This document shows, piece after piece, positions 12,338-23,443 of a stretch of 64,000 bases of DNA. The notes below the pieces were generated by a model, which saw nothing but the letters and a program-made list of their open reading frames with translations, ran no database searches and was not told where the DNA came from. Position numbers and translations under genes: made by a program. Numbering within the stretch: the stretch's first letter is position 1; each line of letters opens with the position of its first letter. The stretch lies in assembly GCF_000218685.1 (NCBI RefSeq), contig NW_006763297.1, forward strand, positions 789,557 to 853,556. The letters run 5' to 3'. Source of the DNA: Serpula lacrymans var. lacrymans S7.9 (Eukaryota > Basidiomycota > Agaricomycetes > Boletales > Serpulaceae).

Positions 12338-13078
12338 ACCATAGTTCCATCATCGTGCATAACTATGTCTTGCGAATCATCTACATAGCCTGTCTGTTGT
12401 CCAAGCACGAATTTATCTAACAGTGTCGGACCCGTCCCTCCTTCATCTTTTTCTGCCTTCGGTTTGCGCTTTGGAGGAGCATCTGTCCTTGCATATGCTA
12501 GTATCTCTGTATGAACGAACAACATCCATGCCATAAAACGACAGTCTATCCAACAATGCGTGGCGTCTTACCCTCAAGAAAGAGAAACTCGTCTGCTCTT
12601 CGCACCACGTTTGCTTGACACTCCATAAGATACCTGAGGAGGAATTAGGTTTGAAATAATAACATACCAATGTCCTTCTGTTGTACCGTCGTTCGTTTCT
12701 CCCTCTCCGCCGACTTCTGGCCGGCGTCAGCCAACCGCTTTATAAACTCTTCCGTCGCAAGTGAAATCAAGAACGTAGCGTCTTTGGCCATCATCGGCAG
12801 ATCCTGCATTTGCATGTCAGTCTGTTTTTGAAAAAGGTACTCGAAACTACAGAGCGAAAGAACTCGCCTTGTCAGCCTTGATAATCCTTTGTACCCTTGA
12901 GAAGGGTAAGATGGATTTCCCCGCTTCCCTTTCTCGCGCAGATTCCTTCTTTTCTCTCTTCTTCTTATCCTGATCCTGCTTTCCGTCAGCCTGCACCGAT
13001 TGCGATATGATGAACGCCCTGAATCGAACGCACCAAAGGAGCATCCAATAAGTGTGGTGCTATAGTCGTGAACTCCAT
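12328..13078 (-). CDS. DPB3: Histone-fold protein, Dpb3/POLE4-like
   Basis: Small CBF/NF-Y-type histone-fold protein, most like DNA polymerase epsilon subunit Dpb3/POLE4 and its relative CHRAC1. These pair with a Dpb4-type partner and bind DNA at the fork or in chromatin remodellers. Five exons (13078-13034, 12990-12868, 12803-12668, 12613-12572, 12506-12328) join in frame to 174 residues. A Lys/Glu-rich N-terminus precedes the fold: LPFSRVQRIIKADKDLPMM, then AKDATFLISLATEEFIKRLA and ANVVRRADEFLFLEEILAYA. The tail is acidic and ends DDGTMVAG. Intron 2 begins with GC instead of GT. The first exon (MEFTTIAPHLLDAPL) and its 43-base intron are inferred. POLE4 and CHRAC1 cannot be separated by eye. 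Confidence 0.85.
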
Positions 13079-13465
13079 GGTAATGGCAAGACGTGAGATG
13101 TATAGCACTATAAAAACACGTTCAGCACGCGTCAATGACCAGATCTACGCGTCGAATCAAGTCATGGTCTGCAAACAGACGGCTGATTCGACATTCAAAG
13201 TCACAATCGGGTTGTTGAACAAACTGTGACAAAGTCTGGCAGACCACGCTAACACGTGCCGGCAAGCGACGTGATTCTCTAAAATAACATACGACTTCAG
13301 AGCTGCCGGCCCAAGATTCATGGCGACCCCCACTCATGTCCTCAACTCAACGCTGGTACAAGTATTAAACGAGCACTACAGTATTAAGATCTATACAAGC
13401 GAAGAAAACCAAATGAACCAAATGATAATGTTGTCATAGATAGTCGTTCCCTGAAACCAAGCTCA
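13079..13465. other. Intergenic, nothing recognised
   Basis: About 390 bases between the HIT gene stop and the Dpb3-like start, both on the minus strand. It should hold the promoter of the Dpb3-like gene. I see no repeat or RNA gene. Confidence 0.5.
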
Positions 13466-14195
13466 TCACAAACGCGCCCGTATCTTTGCGGCGAGAGCAT
13501 CCCCATCGTCATCGTCCAACTCTGACCGCGACTCGAACTCTCGCTGATGCATGTCCTTACAGGCAAAGAGCCCCGTGGACAGGGTTTTCTCCACATGTTC
13601 AACCCCTTTACCACCGTTTGAGCTCTGGCCAAAAGTCGGGGCTGGTATGATATGATAATGCACCTGTTACAGATGGGAAGGGACATGGGTAAGGTCAAGG
13701 GGCTTTCGGTCACGTTTAACGTACATGAGGCACGGCTTGAGCGTATTCTTGGTTGCAAACTACATTGAGGGCAGTGTTATCCAGGGCTTGTCGTGATGGC
13801 TGGTGAGCTCTAGGCACTGAGAATTAAAATACGACTGAATCTCACCTTGTGTAAGGGCATGTGCGACTTTGGAAACCGCTTGTCCGACGGCCGCTGCAAA
13901 GTCTGGAGGCAAGTCCGAGAGTCTAGGGCAATGAATCTTTGGAATGACAAGTGTATGTCCCGGCCGTAAGGGTAATATGTCTGTTCATCAGGAACAATGA
14001 GAGACCTGGTTGGAACTTGAAGGATGCGGTAGCGGGAACATGTTCACCTAGAATTGCTACGACTTTGTCATCTTCGTATACTCGGTGTGCAGATGAGCTC
14101 CCTTGAATGATATAGCAAAATGGACAATGGGAAGTATCTCTCCAGTCAGGCGTGACTTGTCGATTTACATGAGCATTGATGATGAAAGATGTCAT
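13466..14195 (-). CDS. HIT-family nucleotide hydrolase
   Basis: Histidine-triad protein of about 180 residues; family members hydrolyse AMP-linked substrates such as nucleoside phosphoramidates or dinucleoside polyphosphates. Exons 14195-14048, 13980-13846, 13786-13725 and 13663-13466 join in frame. A CPFC pair near residue 25 starts the fold. It continues with YEDDKVVAILDILPLRPGH and TLVIPKIHCPRLSDLP. The catalytic triad is HVHYHIIPAP (His-x-His-x-His) near residues 115-119, preceded by NQEYAQAVP. The last intron lies exactly between the first His and the following Val of the triad. After the triad comes a hydrophilic tail ending ALAAKIRARL, longer than in minimal HINT proteins and similar to fungal Hnt-type proteins. 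The exact substrate is unknown. Confidence 0.9.
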
Positions 14196-14411
14196 TCCTC
14201 TCTGGTTGGACTGGAAGTAGTCAGCAGCATGCTACCCTAGCTAATTCTAGCAACATACATGACTGATTTTCTCACTTCCGTAAATGCACCCTCCTCCCGA
14301 TTCCGCGGTGTTTGAGCGCATCCGCTGAGCAAACCAGGAAACATGCAAAGTAACTAGTGCTCTCTCTATGTGGTCTATCATGATGGATATATAGGATAAT
14401 ACGACAGTAAT

Positions 14412-15673
14412 TCATCTGCTTCCTAGAATGCTACGCAGATATACCATAAATCCTCCTGCGATAGCACTAGTCGTGATGAATAAAAGCTCTCGACCGCTGA
14501 CCACATTTGGTGGATGTGCAGGGGTGGCCAGAGCTTCCAGTGCTAATGCATTCTCTTCTGTGTTTGCAGAACGCGCCCGTTCTTCTACCGCCTTCTTCTG
14601 CGATGCATCCATCATTCTCGTGAAGAGTTTTTCCTGCCCCACAAACCGATCGGCCAAATGCTGCATCGCGCCATTCAGCATCGTCGCATTCTCCTCGTTC
14701 ATCTCCTCAATCTTCTTCTCAAACGTCTGCGCCAATCTGCGCCTCTTCCACGGCTCCACCACCGCAATCGCCAGCAAGAACACCGCCAAGTTGAGGCCCA
14801 AGACGGCCAACGAGCCATACGTCGACGCGCTCCTGATCTTGTCCGACCAGACCTGTTCCTCGTGGTACCGCGCCAGGATGGACCTCATCAGCTCGCTAAA
14901 CTCCCGCTCGACGGCATCTTCCGTCTCCTCGACCCTGGCTTTCGCCCGAGCCTCGTCCTGCTCGTATAGGTGATCCTGTCGAACGAGAGAGGTGAACCGG
15001 CTGACGTCGCCATCGCTCCAGTTCGATTTGCGCTGCAATAAATCGTTCACCTCGCGCTGGGACACGGAGCGCTGCGCTGCGGCATCGTCATACGCCGTCT
15101 TCGCCTCCCTCGAGGCCTGCCTGGTAGCCTTTATCTTAGCCTCTTGGAAAACATGTTATGGTTGCGCATTCTGAAAGTGAGGATGGGCGAGAGGAGCGTA
15201 CCTTGGTTCACGACTTGCCTCTTCAGCGCTTCAATCTCCTCGTACCCCGTTACATGATTGAGCTGACTCCCCAATCGAGAGAACGTGACCGACGTTCTTG
15301 ATGTCACCTCGTCGGTGCGTCTCCTGACAGCTATAGCCGTAGACTCGGACCACCTTCGAACATGGTCCTTGAGAGAATGCAGGGCATACGGGCTGGAGTT
15401 CGTTTGGGATGGTCCGGATGGGTCTGTGAGAGGCGAAACGTCCGGTGATGATTGGGGTGGCTCCTGGACGTTATCCGCAGGTTTGACGGATGGCTTGGAG
15501 AGGTCTGTGATAGATCTTGAATAAGGACTAGAAAAAGAATGAATCGTCGCTGGCAACCTGGCTGCTCTCCTCAGCATTACTGTGACTGAAGAGATTCGGA
15601 GAGAACGACACGGAGTTTCCCGGTACCATGCATTATGGCAATTCGCTGCTACTGTACTGCAACATCGCAACAT
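14412..15673 (-). CDS. SHE9: She9/Mdm33-like inner mitochondrial membrane protein
   Basis: She9/Mdm33 family protein, an inner-membrane protein that shapes mitochondria and is linked to inner-membrane division in yeast. Two exons are separated by a short intron near 15200-15143. The N-terminus is basic and hydroxyl-rich (LRRAARLPATIHSFSSPYSRS), as expected for import; ATG 15673 is the first in frame but the internal Met at about residue 33 may be the true start. A helical coiled-coil region follows (EIEALKRQVVNQEAKIKATR, VNDLLQRKSNWSDGDVSRF), a hallmark of the family. Then come a membrane segment (GSLAVLGLNLAVFLLAIAVV) followed by EPWKRRRLAQTFEKKIEEM, and a second segment near the C-terminus (ELLFITTSAIAGGFMVYL). 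Confidence 0.9.
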
Positions 15674-15968
15674 CTTGGATTAGACTCCTTAGCGAACATC
15701 TCCATCACTCAAATAACTCAGTGAAACAGTTCACATGGATGATGATGTCGAAAGCGACGTCTATTCCCATTGTATTCAGTGAAATACGTGTTACTAATGC
15801 ATGCGGTCCACGATCGCAGCTGAAAAAATTAAGTAAATAATGCCTCCGTACTACCGCCATTGAGCGGCCATATAATGATGATGGACGCTTGGAGAAAATC
15901 AAGGGAAAGAAGTGAGGAGAGTAGGGATATCTACAGCGATTAAAACCACGGATAACATGACTGGTCGT
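15674..15968. other. Intergenic, nothing recognised
   Basis: About 295 bases between the reductase stop and the SHE9 start, both on the minus strand. AT-rich, without a repeat, RNA gene or coding exon that I can support. Confidence 0.5.
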
Positions 15969-18331
15969 TCAACTCCACACATCCAACATGAGACGTGAAC
16001 GTTCCTTCAACAATTTCATCTCCGCTGCGCCCTCCACTTCGGCGCTACCACCCTTCGCCTCACCAAGAATTCTGCTCAAGACTTCTTCTACAGCTTTGCT
16101 CATGGCTTTGGCGTCACCACAGATGTAGACATAACCTTTGCCATTCAAGATAGCTTCAGCAATGTTCTCTCGGTCTTGCCAGATCAAGTCTTGCACGTAG
16201 ATCTTGCTTCCGTCAGGCTTGTAAGGAGGCTCGCGCGAGAATGCGCAGTGCATGGTGAACTTGCCACGTAGCTCCTCAGTGTATGTTGGCCATTCATCCT
16301 TGTACAAGAAATCCTCGGTAGATTTGCGGCAGCCATAGAACAGCGAGATTTTCCCCCAGTCTGCGAGAGCCTCTGGTCCATTCTTGTCCAAGGTTCGGCG
16401 AGCAAGAGCAACACGTTCTTGGACAAAGCCACGGAAAGGTGCGACACCCTTAAACGTTGATGAGCCAACTTCATATGGAAAAGAAGAAAAGACATATACT
16501 CACAGTACCAGGTCCAACCATGATGACAGGACTTTTCGGGTTTGTAGGAAGTCTGAAAGTCGAACGACGGACGTGGATAGGAATCTTGTAGATCGTCTCC
16601 TGCTTGTGAGCTCCTCTAGGGCCTTGAATAGCATATGACGGCATCGAAACAGTTGCGGGATCCGTATTGCTGGTGCCACTCATTAAAGGTGCTGCTTCAC
16701 CATTGGCAGCAAATTTCACGTTCAGTATGAAATTGGTTCCAACACCATACACCCATCTCGCTTGTGTGGCTTTGTTGGTGGCTGATTGGTACTTGAGAAC
16801 CACAGCGGTGACGTGAATAGAAGTAGGGTGAAGCTTGGGGCTGGAAGAGATAGAGTAATAACGAGGTTGTAACCGAGGAATGGACGAAACGATGATGTCG
16901 AATGGAATGGGCCAAGGAGTTGTGTTGTCCTTAGTGGGAGGAACACGTATGTCATTAGCAGCCGCAATTTGAAGAATTTCTCCCAACTTGAAACATCCTT
17001 GTCCAATAACCGCAGCATATTCTTCCTTGTCAACATTGAGGTTCTTCAAAAATGCTTCAGCCTCGGGCGAAGGTGCAAATTTGGACATGGCTCCGAGAAT
17101 TTGACGACCAACTACGGCACTGATATCTATGTAGTGACGGAGAACAGTGGCATACGTTGTAGGCACAGGGAAGGGAACCTTGGCAAGAGCGGGATCCAAT
17201 GACTCAATACCGATGACAGAGTCCTTCTTGTCGTAAAGTCCGAGAACACAGAGAAGACGGTCGACTTCAGCATCGGGATTTGATGGCCACACTCCAACGT
17301 GGTCTCCATGTTGGTATGTAATTCCTGAACCCTCGATGTCAAGCTCAACGTGAATACAGTTACGGTCACCAGTCAACTGGAACAGCTCGCGAGAGTTTCG
17401 GACGGGAGATGCGTATGGGTTCTTAGCATCATGAATACCTTTAGTCTTCGTAAGAGCACGTGCAGAAAGTTCACCTAAGCGACTAAATGAACAAAACACG
17501 ACATAACCTTGGTGCATGTTGGCACTTACCAAGGTAGACTTTCTCCTGTGGGTGAGAATCGAGCTCAGTGACAGTGAAGTCAGCGGTATCACCACCCTGT
17601 CCTTCTTCGACATTCATGGCGGTAGCAAAAGCCTCCCACATAGCATCCTTCCATTCGAGGTAGTCCTCTTCCATACTCTTGTCATCATCTCCCTCCCCTC
17701 TTTCGCCGATTCTGACCGCTCCCATCTTAGTGAGCTCAGCGTCGTAACTGCGACCAATGGCGTTGTAGTGTTCATAAGTTTTGTTGCCCAATGAAAAAAT
17801 GACATATTTGAGACCAGGAAGCTTGTGTTCACCATTGCCGAACGTAAAGGAATCGTCGGTCAAATTCTGTGTAAGTTGTACAGCATTATCCGTAGGTTCA
17901 CCCTCGCCATACGTGGCAACGACAAAAAAGACAGCGCAATCCTCGGGGACTTCGTCAAGGTTCTCAAAGTCGTATTCTTCGGGGTCACAGACCAGTGAAG
18001 TAATGCCGAATTTCGTCTTTGCTTCCTTGGCAAGACGAATAGCGTATTCCTCAGCTGTGCCTGTTTGTGACCCGTAGAAAATGACCAGTCGTTTTTTCTG
18101 CATGCAGGTGAGCACAAATAATAATATAGAAGTGAAAAATAGGCTCACGCCATCCTTCATTTTCGCAACGAAATCCCTAGGATTACCAGAACCATTTTCG
18201 GATTTCGAAGGAGCAGTAGTTACGATTTTTGGCTTTGATGGGGCAAAAATTTGATCTCGAAAGAGATATGCAGCAGCAAGGGTTACACCCAGGGCAAGAA
18301 TGACAACGTCTGACGAGGACGCGACGGCCAT
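15969..18331 (-). CDS. CPR1: NADPH-cytochrome P450 reductase
   Basis: Diflavin reductase that passes electrons from NADPH through FAD and FMN to cytochrome P450s and other ER partners. The N-terminus has a membrane anchor (VVILALGVTLAAAYLF). The FMN domain shows VIFYGSQTGTAEEYA, YGEGEPTDNA and LGNKTYEHYN. The FAD domain shows PRYYSISSSP. The NADPH domain shows VIMVGPGTG, FYGCRKSTEDFLY and YICGDAKAMSKAVEE. The protein ends LMLDVWS, with the Trp that stacks on FAD next to the last residue. Three short introns are visible: after KMKDG, after EKVYLG and inside the VGPGTG loop. The ATG at 18331 gives the expected anchor. Together this is a complete, standard fungal reductase of about 730 residues. 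Confidence 0.96.
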
Positions 18332-19565
18332 GGCAGAGGAAGAAATAGATATGCCCCAAAAAGCGGCAGGTGAAGGAAGGAGATGGGAGGAAAGAGCAAA
18401 GGGCGTTAAACGCTCAAGAAGAGAACGGGGGAGACAGAAAACCGGCGAAAGCGACGTGGCTATTCAAGTGTCCCACGCTCAAAAACCAATTTATTTCGGT
18501 TTGATATCTGATATCTGGCCTACCGTCGGGTTGAATTATGTAATCTCCATTTCCTCCATGGGGGGCTTTGCGGCCGCAGCCACTGCCTTGATCTGCACAT
18601 TTGGTAACATATGCTGACACTGCCTGACTCCATCCCGAACTCTTGCAGGCAGGCGCTTTATCCCCTCGTAACCCATAGTCATCGTTGCAGTCAATGTCGT
18701 GTGTCAGGCCTGTGCCTTTGGCACCGATACCGCTCCGGTGAGTGACAGCAGTGCATATCATACTAATTGAGCTTGGTGTACGAGTGTAGCAGCACGAAGT
18801 ATACCTTGAGATCGTGGGCTGCTCTTGACTATAAGGTGACTGTGCTCTGCGGCGGTATGCACTCCTTTCCGGCCCGCTGCTGATCATTGAAACGTTGAAG
18901 TGCTCTTCCAATCCCCCCGCATCGAACGCAATGCTTCAGTCGTGGTTCCATTGACTGGATACATCTCTCGACAGAATCTCCCGTGGCACTGTAAGCATCG
19001 ATAGATTATTGTCCAAATCAGTCTAGTAACTAACACTGGCCGTGACTCGCGGAGCGGTAATATCGATATAGCGGAGTGGCACTACAGCCGGTACCATATC
19101 TACAATCTAATGAGAATGGCTATAGTAGGGCTGTTATGGATGGCAGTTATAATGATATCTTGAAATGCGCACTGTATCGTCGATCCACAGCGTGAATGTG
19201 GTGTTTCCCCATGGAAACACTTTTAAGGAGCTGAAGCCCAAGGATAAAGGACTCTGCATTCCTTAATTGCATGCTTGAACAACCTAAACTATTACCAGAG
19301 TGAATATTCTTTTGTCTCGATTACTTTTGCTGTCGAAGTGGGTTGGAATCATAGAACCAGAGTATCTAGACACTTGCACAAGCTATTGGGGATGTTCTTT
19401 TTAAGCACTAGCAGACTTACTAGTATGTACTTAGATTCAGAAGTGCCGCGGCGCCGCGGCGAAACTTCATGATTCCGGATAGACCATATTTGGAAGGGAC
19501 CTCTTTATCTTTCAGTGCAAAAAAAAAAAAAGAGAATCGTCGCTGGTTGGATTCATTCGACGAGA
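18332..19565. promoter_or_regulatory. Long divergent intergenic region
   Basis: About 1.2 kb between the head-to-head reductase and YAE1 genes. Open stretches on the minus strand (18911-18414) have no protein-like pattern. I note a direct repeat TGATATCTGATATC near 18502, a perfect GC palindrome at 19445-19460 and a run of 12 A at 19519-19530 just before YAE1. No RNA gene is recognised. Confidence 0.55.
19445..19460. repeat. Perfect 16-base GC palindrome
   Basis: GCCGCGGCGCCGCGGC equals its own reverse complement. It sits in an AT-rich stretch 105 bases upstream of the YAE1 start codon. It contains inverted CCG/CGG triplets, the kind of site bound by fungal Zn2Cys6 activators, so a protein-binding role is possible but not shown. 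Confidence 0.9.
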
Positions 19566-20186
19566 ATGATGATAGACACACCTTGGGATGATAATGCCAA
19601 CGCCAACATTGTGCGAGAGACGGAGTGGTCCAACATCTCCAACGAGTTTACAAATGTAGGCCGTTTAGGCATCCCATTCTATACTGTACAGTGATCGCGA
19701 TGCTACTTTTGATAGGCTGGTTATCGTGAAGGGATCGTAGCAGGAAAGGAGTCTACATTGCAAGAAGGTTTTGATGCAGGCTTTGCCAGCGTCGGGGTCC
19801 CCCTTGGACGTAAACTTGGCAATCTGCGTGGCGTTATCTCTGCAGTACTCTCGGTTCTCGGTTCCCAACCAGACAGTCAACCATCTGCCGATTTACTCAT
19901 TGAGGCTCGCGAGATCGCTGCTGCACTGGCCAATATTCGCTTCTCCGATATCGCACCTCCTGACCTGGAAGCCGAACAGCATGCCCGAGAACACCTCGAT
20001 AAAGATGACCTGCCATTGGGTGCTGGTGAAGAATCAGAACAAAAGAGAAAGCTTGAGAGCTTGGAGGACATGATGCAGAATATGGGGGCGGGTAATCCGA
20101 AAGACAGACCTACGGCAGCAGATGTCACAAGATTGGAGGCGAGACTAGACAGTTTGGGATCAAAACTCGGTTTGCATGATGCATAG
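19566..20186 (+). CDS. YAE1: Yae1-domain protein
   Basis: Yae1 N-terminal domain protein. In yeast Yae1 works with Lto1 to bring the cytosolic iron-sulfur machinery to the ribosome-recycling ATPase Rli1. Exons 19566-19655 and 19716-20186 join in frame to 186 residues. The family's deca-GX3 motif is clear at residues ~31-60: GYREGIVAGKE, LQEGFDAGFA, then GVPLGRKLGNLRG, with a Gly every fourth residue. The start MMIDTPWDD and WSNISNEF precede it, as in fungal homologues. The C-terminal half is charged and includes LEDMMQNMGAG. A second ATG directly follows the first. The small size fits the family. Confidence 0.88.
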
Positions 20187-20449
20187 CGCCGATTTGCCTT
20201 GATAGTTGAGGGATTACCTATGTATGTGCAGCGAAGTTGTTGTTGTACTGGTTGTGGTATAGAAATGATATATTGTAGACCTGCTACTATAGATTGGCAA
20301 CAAAAAACTTGGAAGTGAGCTGTGAGGTTGCAACTCATGGATTAGGGTTAGGGGCAATGACACGTAGCCAGTTCTACATGCCTAATACGCCGCAAACCTG
20401 AGTATACACAACATCTACTTACTACGCACGAAGGACTCCTCTACCAGTC

Positions 20450-21834
20450 ATGACTGTTCTGAGGTTCGTGATTTCCGTTATCATCATAATATTTGAGTAA
20501 TCGGAATGGGTCAGGCTAGCCTCATGTGTCATTGGTGTTTATGCCATGTTTCTGGTGAGCCAGGTTGCTTACGCTCACTATATATTGTGCTTAATATATA
20601 TTTCAGTTATGGGCCATCGCACAAGAACGACGTACGTGTTATATGTCACAAGTCTTTGAAGATGACCCACTGAATTAATAATCGCAGTTTCTGTACCGTT
20701 CGACACCATTGATGGCACGAGTTCGGACAAGTTTAAATCGGCACTTTTCTTAGGAATCTGCCAGAGCACTTTGAGTTCCATATCCGCACTGCTATACATC
20801 TTCTTTCGCCGAAAGTCTGGTGAATCCATCTACACGCTCCTTGGACTTGTTCCCCGTCCATCCCCAAAAAGTTCATCGAAAACTAACGGTTCCTCCAACA
20901 CCAAGGTATACAAAAACGGACACTCTCAAGCACAAGCACCCAAGGAAGAAAAAGACTCCAAGCAAGGCGGCGATTCTTCTTGGCGGTCACAGCTCCTCCT
21001 TCGATACCTCCAATGCTCCGTTTTCATCACGTGTGCGGCGCCCTTCGGTTTTGCTGCTCTATCCTACATCACTTATCCAGCCATGGTCCTCGGCAAATCT
21101 TGTAAACTTGTACCAGTCATGCTTATGAACATCGTCCTTTACCGTCGACGCTTCTCTCCGCATAAATACCTTGTAGTCGCAATGGTCACCGTCGGAATAA
21201 CGGTCTTCATGGGCCTGGGTAGCGAGAAGCCCTCTAAAAGCACACACAAGTCCACGGGACAGGGCGAGCTAACTCCATATGCAAATGCGATTGGTATAGG
21301 CTACTTACTCATCAACCTTGCGTTGGACGGCGCCGTTAATTCCACTCAGGACGAGGTTTTTTCGCGGTACAAAGTCACTGGGCAGCAGATGATGTTCTGG
21401 ATCAATCTTTTCTGCACCCTCCTAAGCATCTGCTTAGCTGCATTACCCCTTCCCTATATACCCGTCCTTCACCCTACCGCCGGCGGTCAATCAGAGTTTA
21501 TGGCTGCTTTATCGTTTATCAGGTCACATCCGTCGGTGGTTCTACCTCTAGCCCAGTTTTCTCTCACAGGTGCATTGGGTCAACTGTTTATCTTTGAAAC
21601 TTTGCAACACTTTGGCTCGTTGACGCTGGTGTAAGTTTAAACAATAGCCTCTGCTTAATCTGGTCTGATCTGATTGACATTCACAGGACAATTACGTTAA
21701 CACGAAAGATGTTCACTATGCTTCTTTCTGTTGCCGTTTATAATCATAAACTCACACCTGGCCAATGGCTTGGCACGGCCATAGTCTTTGCGGGAATATC
21801 TGTGGAGGCTTTCGTGAAACGCAAAGGTTCGTGA
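20450..21834 (+). CDS. HUT1: Hut1/SLC35B1-like ER nucleotide-sugar transporter
   Basis: Member of the SLC35B family. Hut1 is called a UDP-galactose transporter homologue of the ER; human SLC35B1 has also been described as an ER ATP/ADP exchanger. Exons 20450-20463, 20515-20554, 20607-20631, 20688-21630 and 21687-21834 join in frame to 389 residues. The start [18 protein letters not shown] runs into LWAIAQER, the typical first membrane span and QER motif. Later landmarks are [50 protein letters not shown] and [16 protein letters not shown] Lys/Ser-rich loop of about 50 residues interrupts the early part. The first three exons are very short, and exon 1 encodes only four complete codons. The C-terminus ends VKRKGS, a basic tail that could serve ER retrieval. 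Confidence 0.9.
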
Positions 21835-22081
21835 TTATCTAACATACGAGATGCCAGCTTTCTTAACAGTGCAAGTAGATGTTCACATTAAAAAGGTTAC
21901 TCAAGAGAAAGAAAAGGCGAAAATCAAATCACTGTAGACTTCAATGTATATCCATAATCTTATCATACCCAGGAATGCAACAGAACAAAGCTAAATAGCA
22001 GGTACAAGGAAGAACGCACGGATCAAGAAATTAAAAGTTAATACGTTGCCACAGTCAGGAGAGATGGACCTCACAACCTCA

Positions 22082-23123
22082 TTACGACTCCATTGCATCC
22101 ATTGCACTTACATCGAACGACTCATCCCGCATTAATACCCGTTTTCGATCGTCCTCCCTGTAAATCATACATGCTTAGACTATAAATTAACTATACAGCA
22201 TAGAGTGAATGTTTACCGATCATTGTCTTCCTCGTCTTCATCAGATCGTTTCCTTCTCGATATCACTCGCTGGTTGTTTGGGAAGTTAGCAAGAGCAAGA
22301 TTTGCCCTGTATATGGATTCGTATTCCTATCATGTGATGTCAATCGAGACCTCGATGTGATTCAAAAGTGGCTCACTTTTATTTGTGTCAAAAATCCGCC
22401 ATTTGGAGATATGCAATACCGTCTGTTTTGTACTAGGTGCAATGCGTCCTCCCATGATAGGTGATAATGTTGCATCACGAACATCACGACAAACGCGGGA
22501 GATAGGCTGATTCCACCTAGAATTATGATTGGTGCGATGGTATCGTACTGGTATCGTGCCTGCACCGTATGTCACTTACCGTTACAGTGTACGAGAACTC
22601 TGCCATTCTGACTCAGTGCTTCTTGAATAAATGCATTCGCTCTGTCAAATCCGGGTCTCCGCGTGAGCTAATCTTGCAGCAGGATGAACCCAAAATTAAA
22701 GAGTTACTGGGGGAATAGACGGATAAGGTTCTGCTCTTCGTTATCTTCAACGTCAAGCACCAGATAACGAAAGATGTCAGGAAAACGAGGTTTCACCGAA
22801 AACGCCTCTTTCACGTCGCGTATGCAGACACTATACAAATACCTCAAACCGTGAGTGATCTGGGTATGGCCTAGAGAAGTACACATTCACATATGGGTTA
22901 CTCTCAGCGAATTTAGAAGCTCCAGAGACTTGGATGCTTGAAAAGGGCCCAGTAGTAGCCCAGGCAGGATTTCTTGACATTCGCGTCTCATTTCATATCT
23001 AATTGCTAAAAGAATGAGAAAAGTCCATGGATATGGGGTTTGCTAGGATACTCACCTCCATTCGACATCACCTGGTCCTTGAATCAGACTTCTAAGTTCA
23101 TCTTCGCTGGGCATTGGATGCAT
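22082..23123 (-). CDS. STYX-like dual-specificity pseudophosphatase
   Basis: Dual-specificity phosphatase fold, closest to STYX, a pseudophosphatase that binds phosphoproteins and F-box partners in animals. Seven exons (23123-23056, 22998-22891, 22830-22708, 22641-22580, 22516-22377, 22326-22217, 22157-22082) join in frame to 228 residues. Landmarks are YEMRRECQEILPGLLLGPF, THIVCIRD, FRYLVLDVEDNEEQNLIRLF, the P-loop region VLVHCNGGISLSPAFVV, and NRRYCISPNGGFLTQIKEYE. The active phosphatase signature is HCx5R; here Cys is present but the sixth position after it is Leu, not Arg. In animal STYX the Arg is kept and the Cys is Gly. This copy is therefore expected to be inactive by another change. 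The tail is acidic and basic by turns (RRKRSDEDEEDND). Confidence 0.85.
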
Positions 23124-23443
23124 TATGAGTAGTATTGTACAATTTTTGCCAGTGCGGCATATGTCACGGTGACCAGAAACCAGGGGGATGCCGCCACGCA
23201 GATCGGAGTTTGATACACAACCAACTACTGACAAATCACAGCCCAAGGTCAAGTTGCGAAACTGGAAGATCCGAGAGAACTGGGTGAAGATTAATATTGC
23301 AGCTCTCTTCAACTGGTACGTTTTGGTTACTGTTAGGAAAGTATATCAAGAAAATTCAAAGGCGATTCACTATATTTTCAAATTCTCAGGCTCAAGCTTT
23401 ATACAAGGGTGTATCACGATTATATCTGCATTCATTGTCTGCG
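23124..23443. promoter_or_regulatory. Head-to-head promoter of STYX-like and ZNG1 genes
   Basis: A gap of 320 bases between two divergent start codons. A short open stretch from ATG 23188 (about 42 codons, ending at a GTACGT donor-like site near 23315) could be a 5' exon, but its product matches nothing I know, so I leave it as leader sequence. There is no other ATG-led exon of note. Confidence 0.5.

Noticed and set aside
12153..12344. Open frame coding a ten-residue repeat (QQLVLQVFLN) across the minisatellite
   Set aside because: The unit is 30 bases, a multiple of three, so any stop-free frame stays open through the whole array. No start context or flanking coding pattern supports it.
18414..18911. 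165-codon open frame on the minus strand upstream of the reductase
   Set aside because: It has low-complexity, Cys- and Ser-scattered composition with no domain, and lies in a long promoter region. It looks like chance.
20341..20355. Two TTAGGG units in tandem (telomere-like)
   Set aside because: Only two copies in the interval after YAE1, with gene-dense DNA on both sides; too few to call an interstitial telomere.
23188..23314. Possible small gene or 5' exon (about 42 codons) between the STYX-like and ZNG1 genes
   Set aside because: It has an ATG and a donor-like end, but the peptide matches no family and does not fuse sensibly to ZNG1, whose own ATG at 23444 gives the expected N-terminus.
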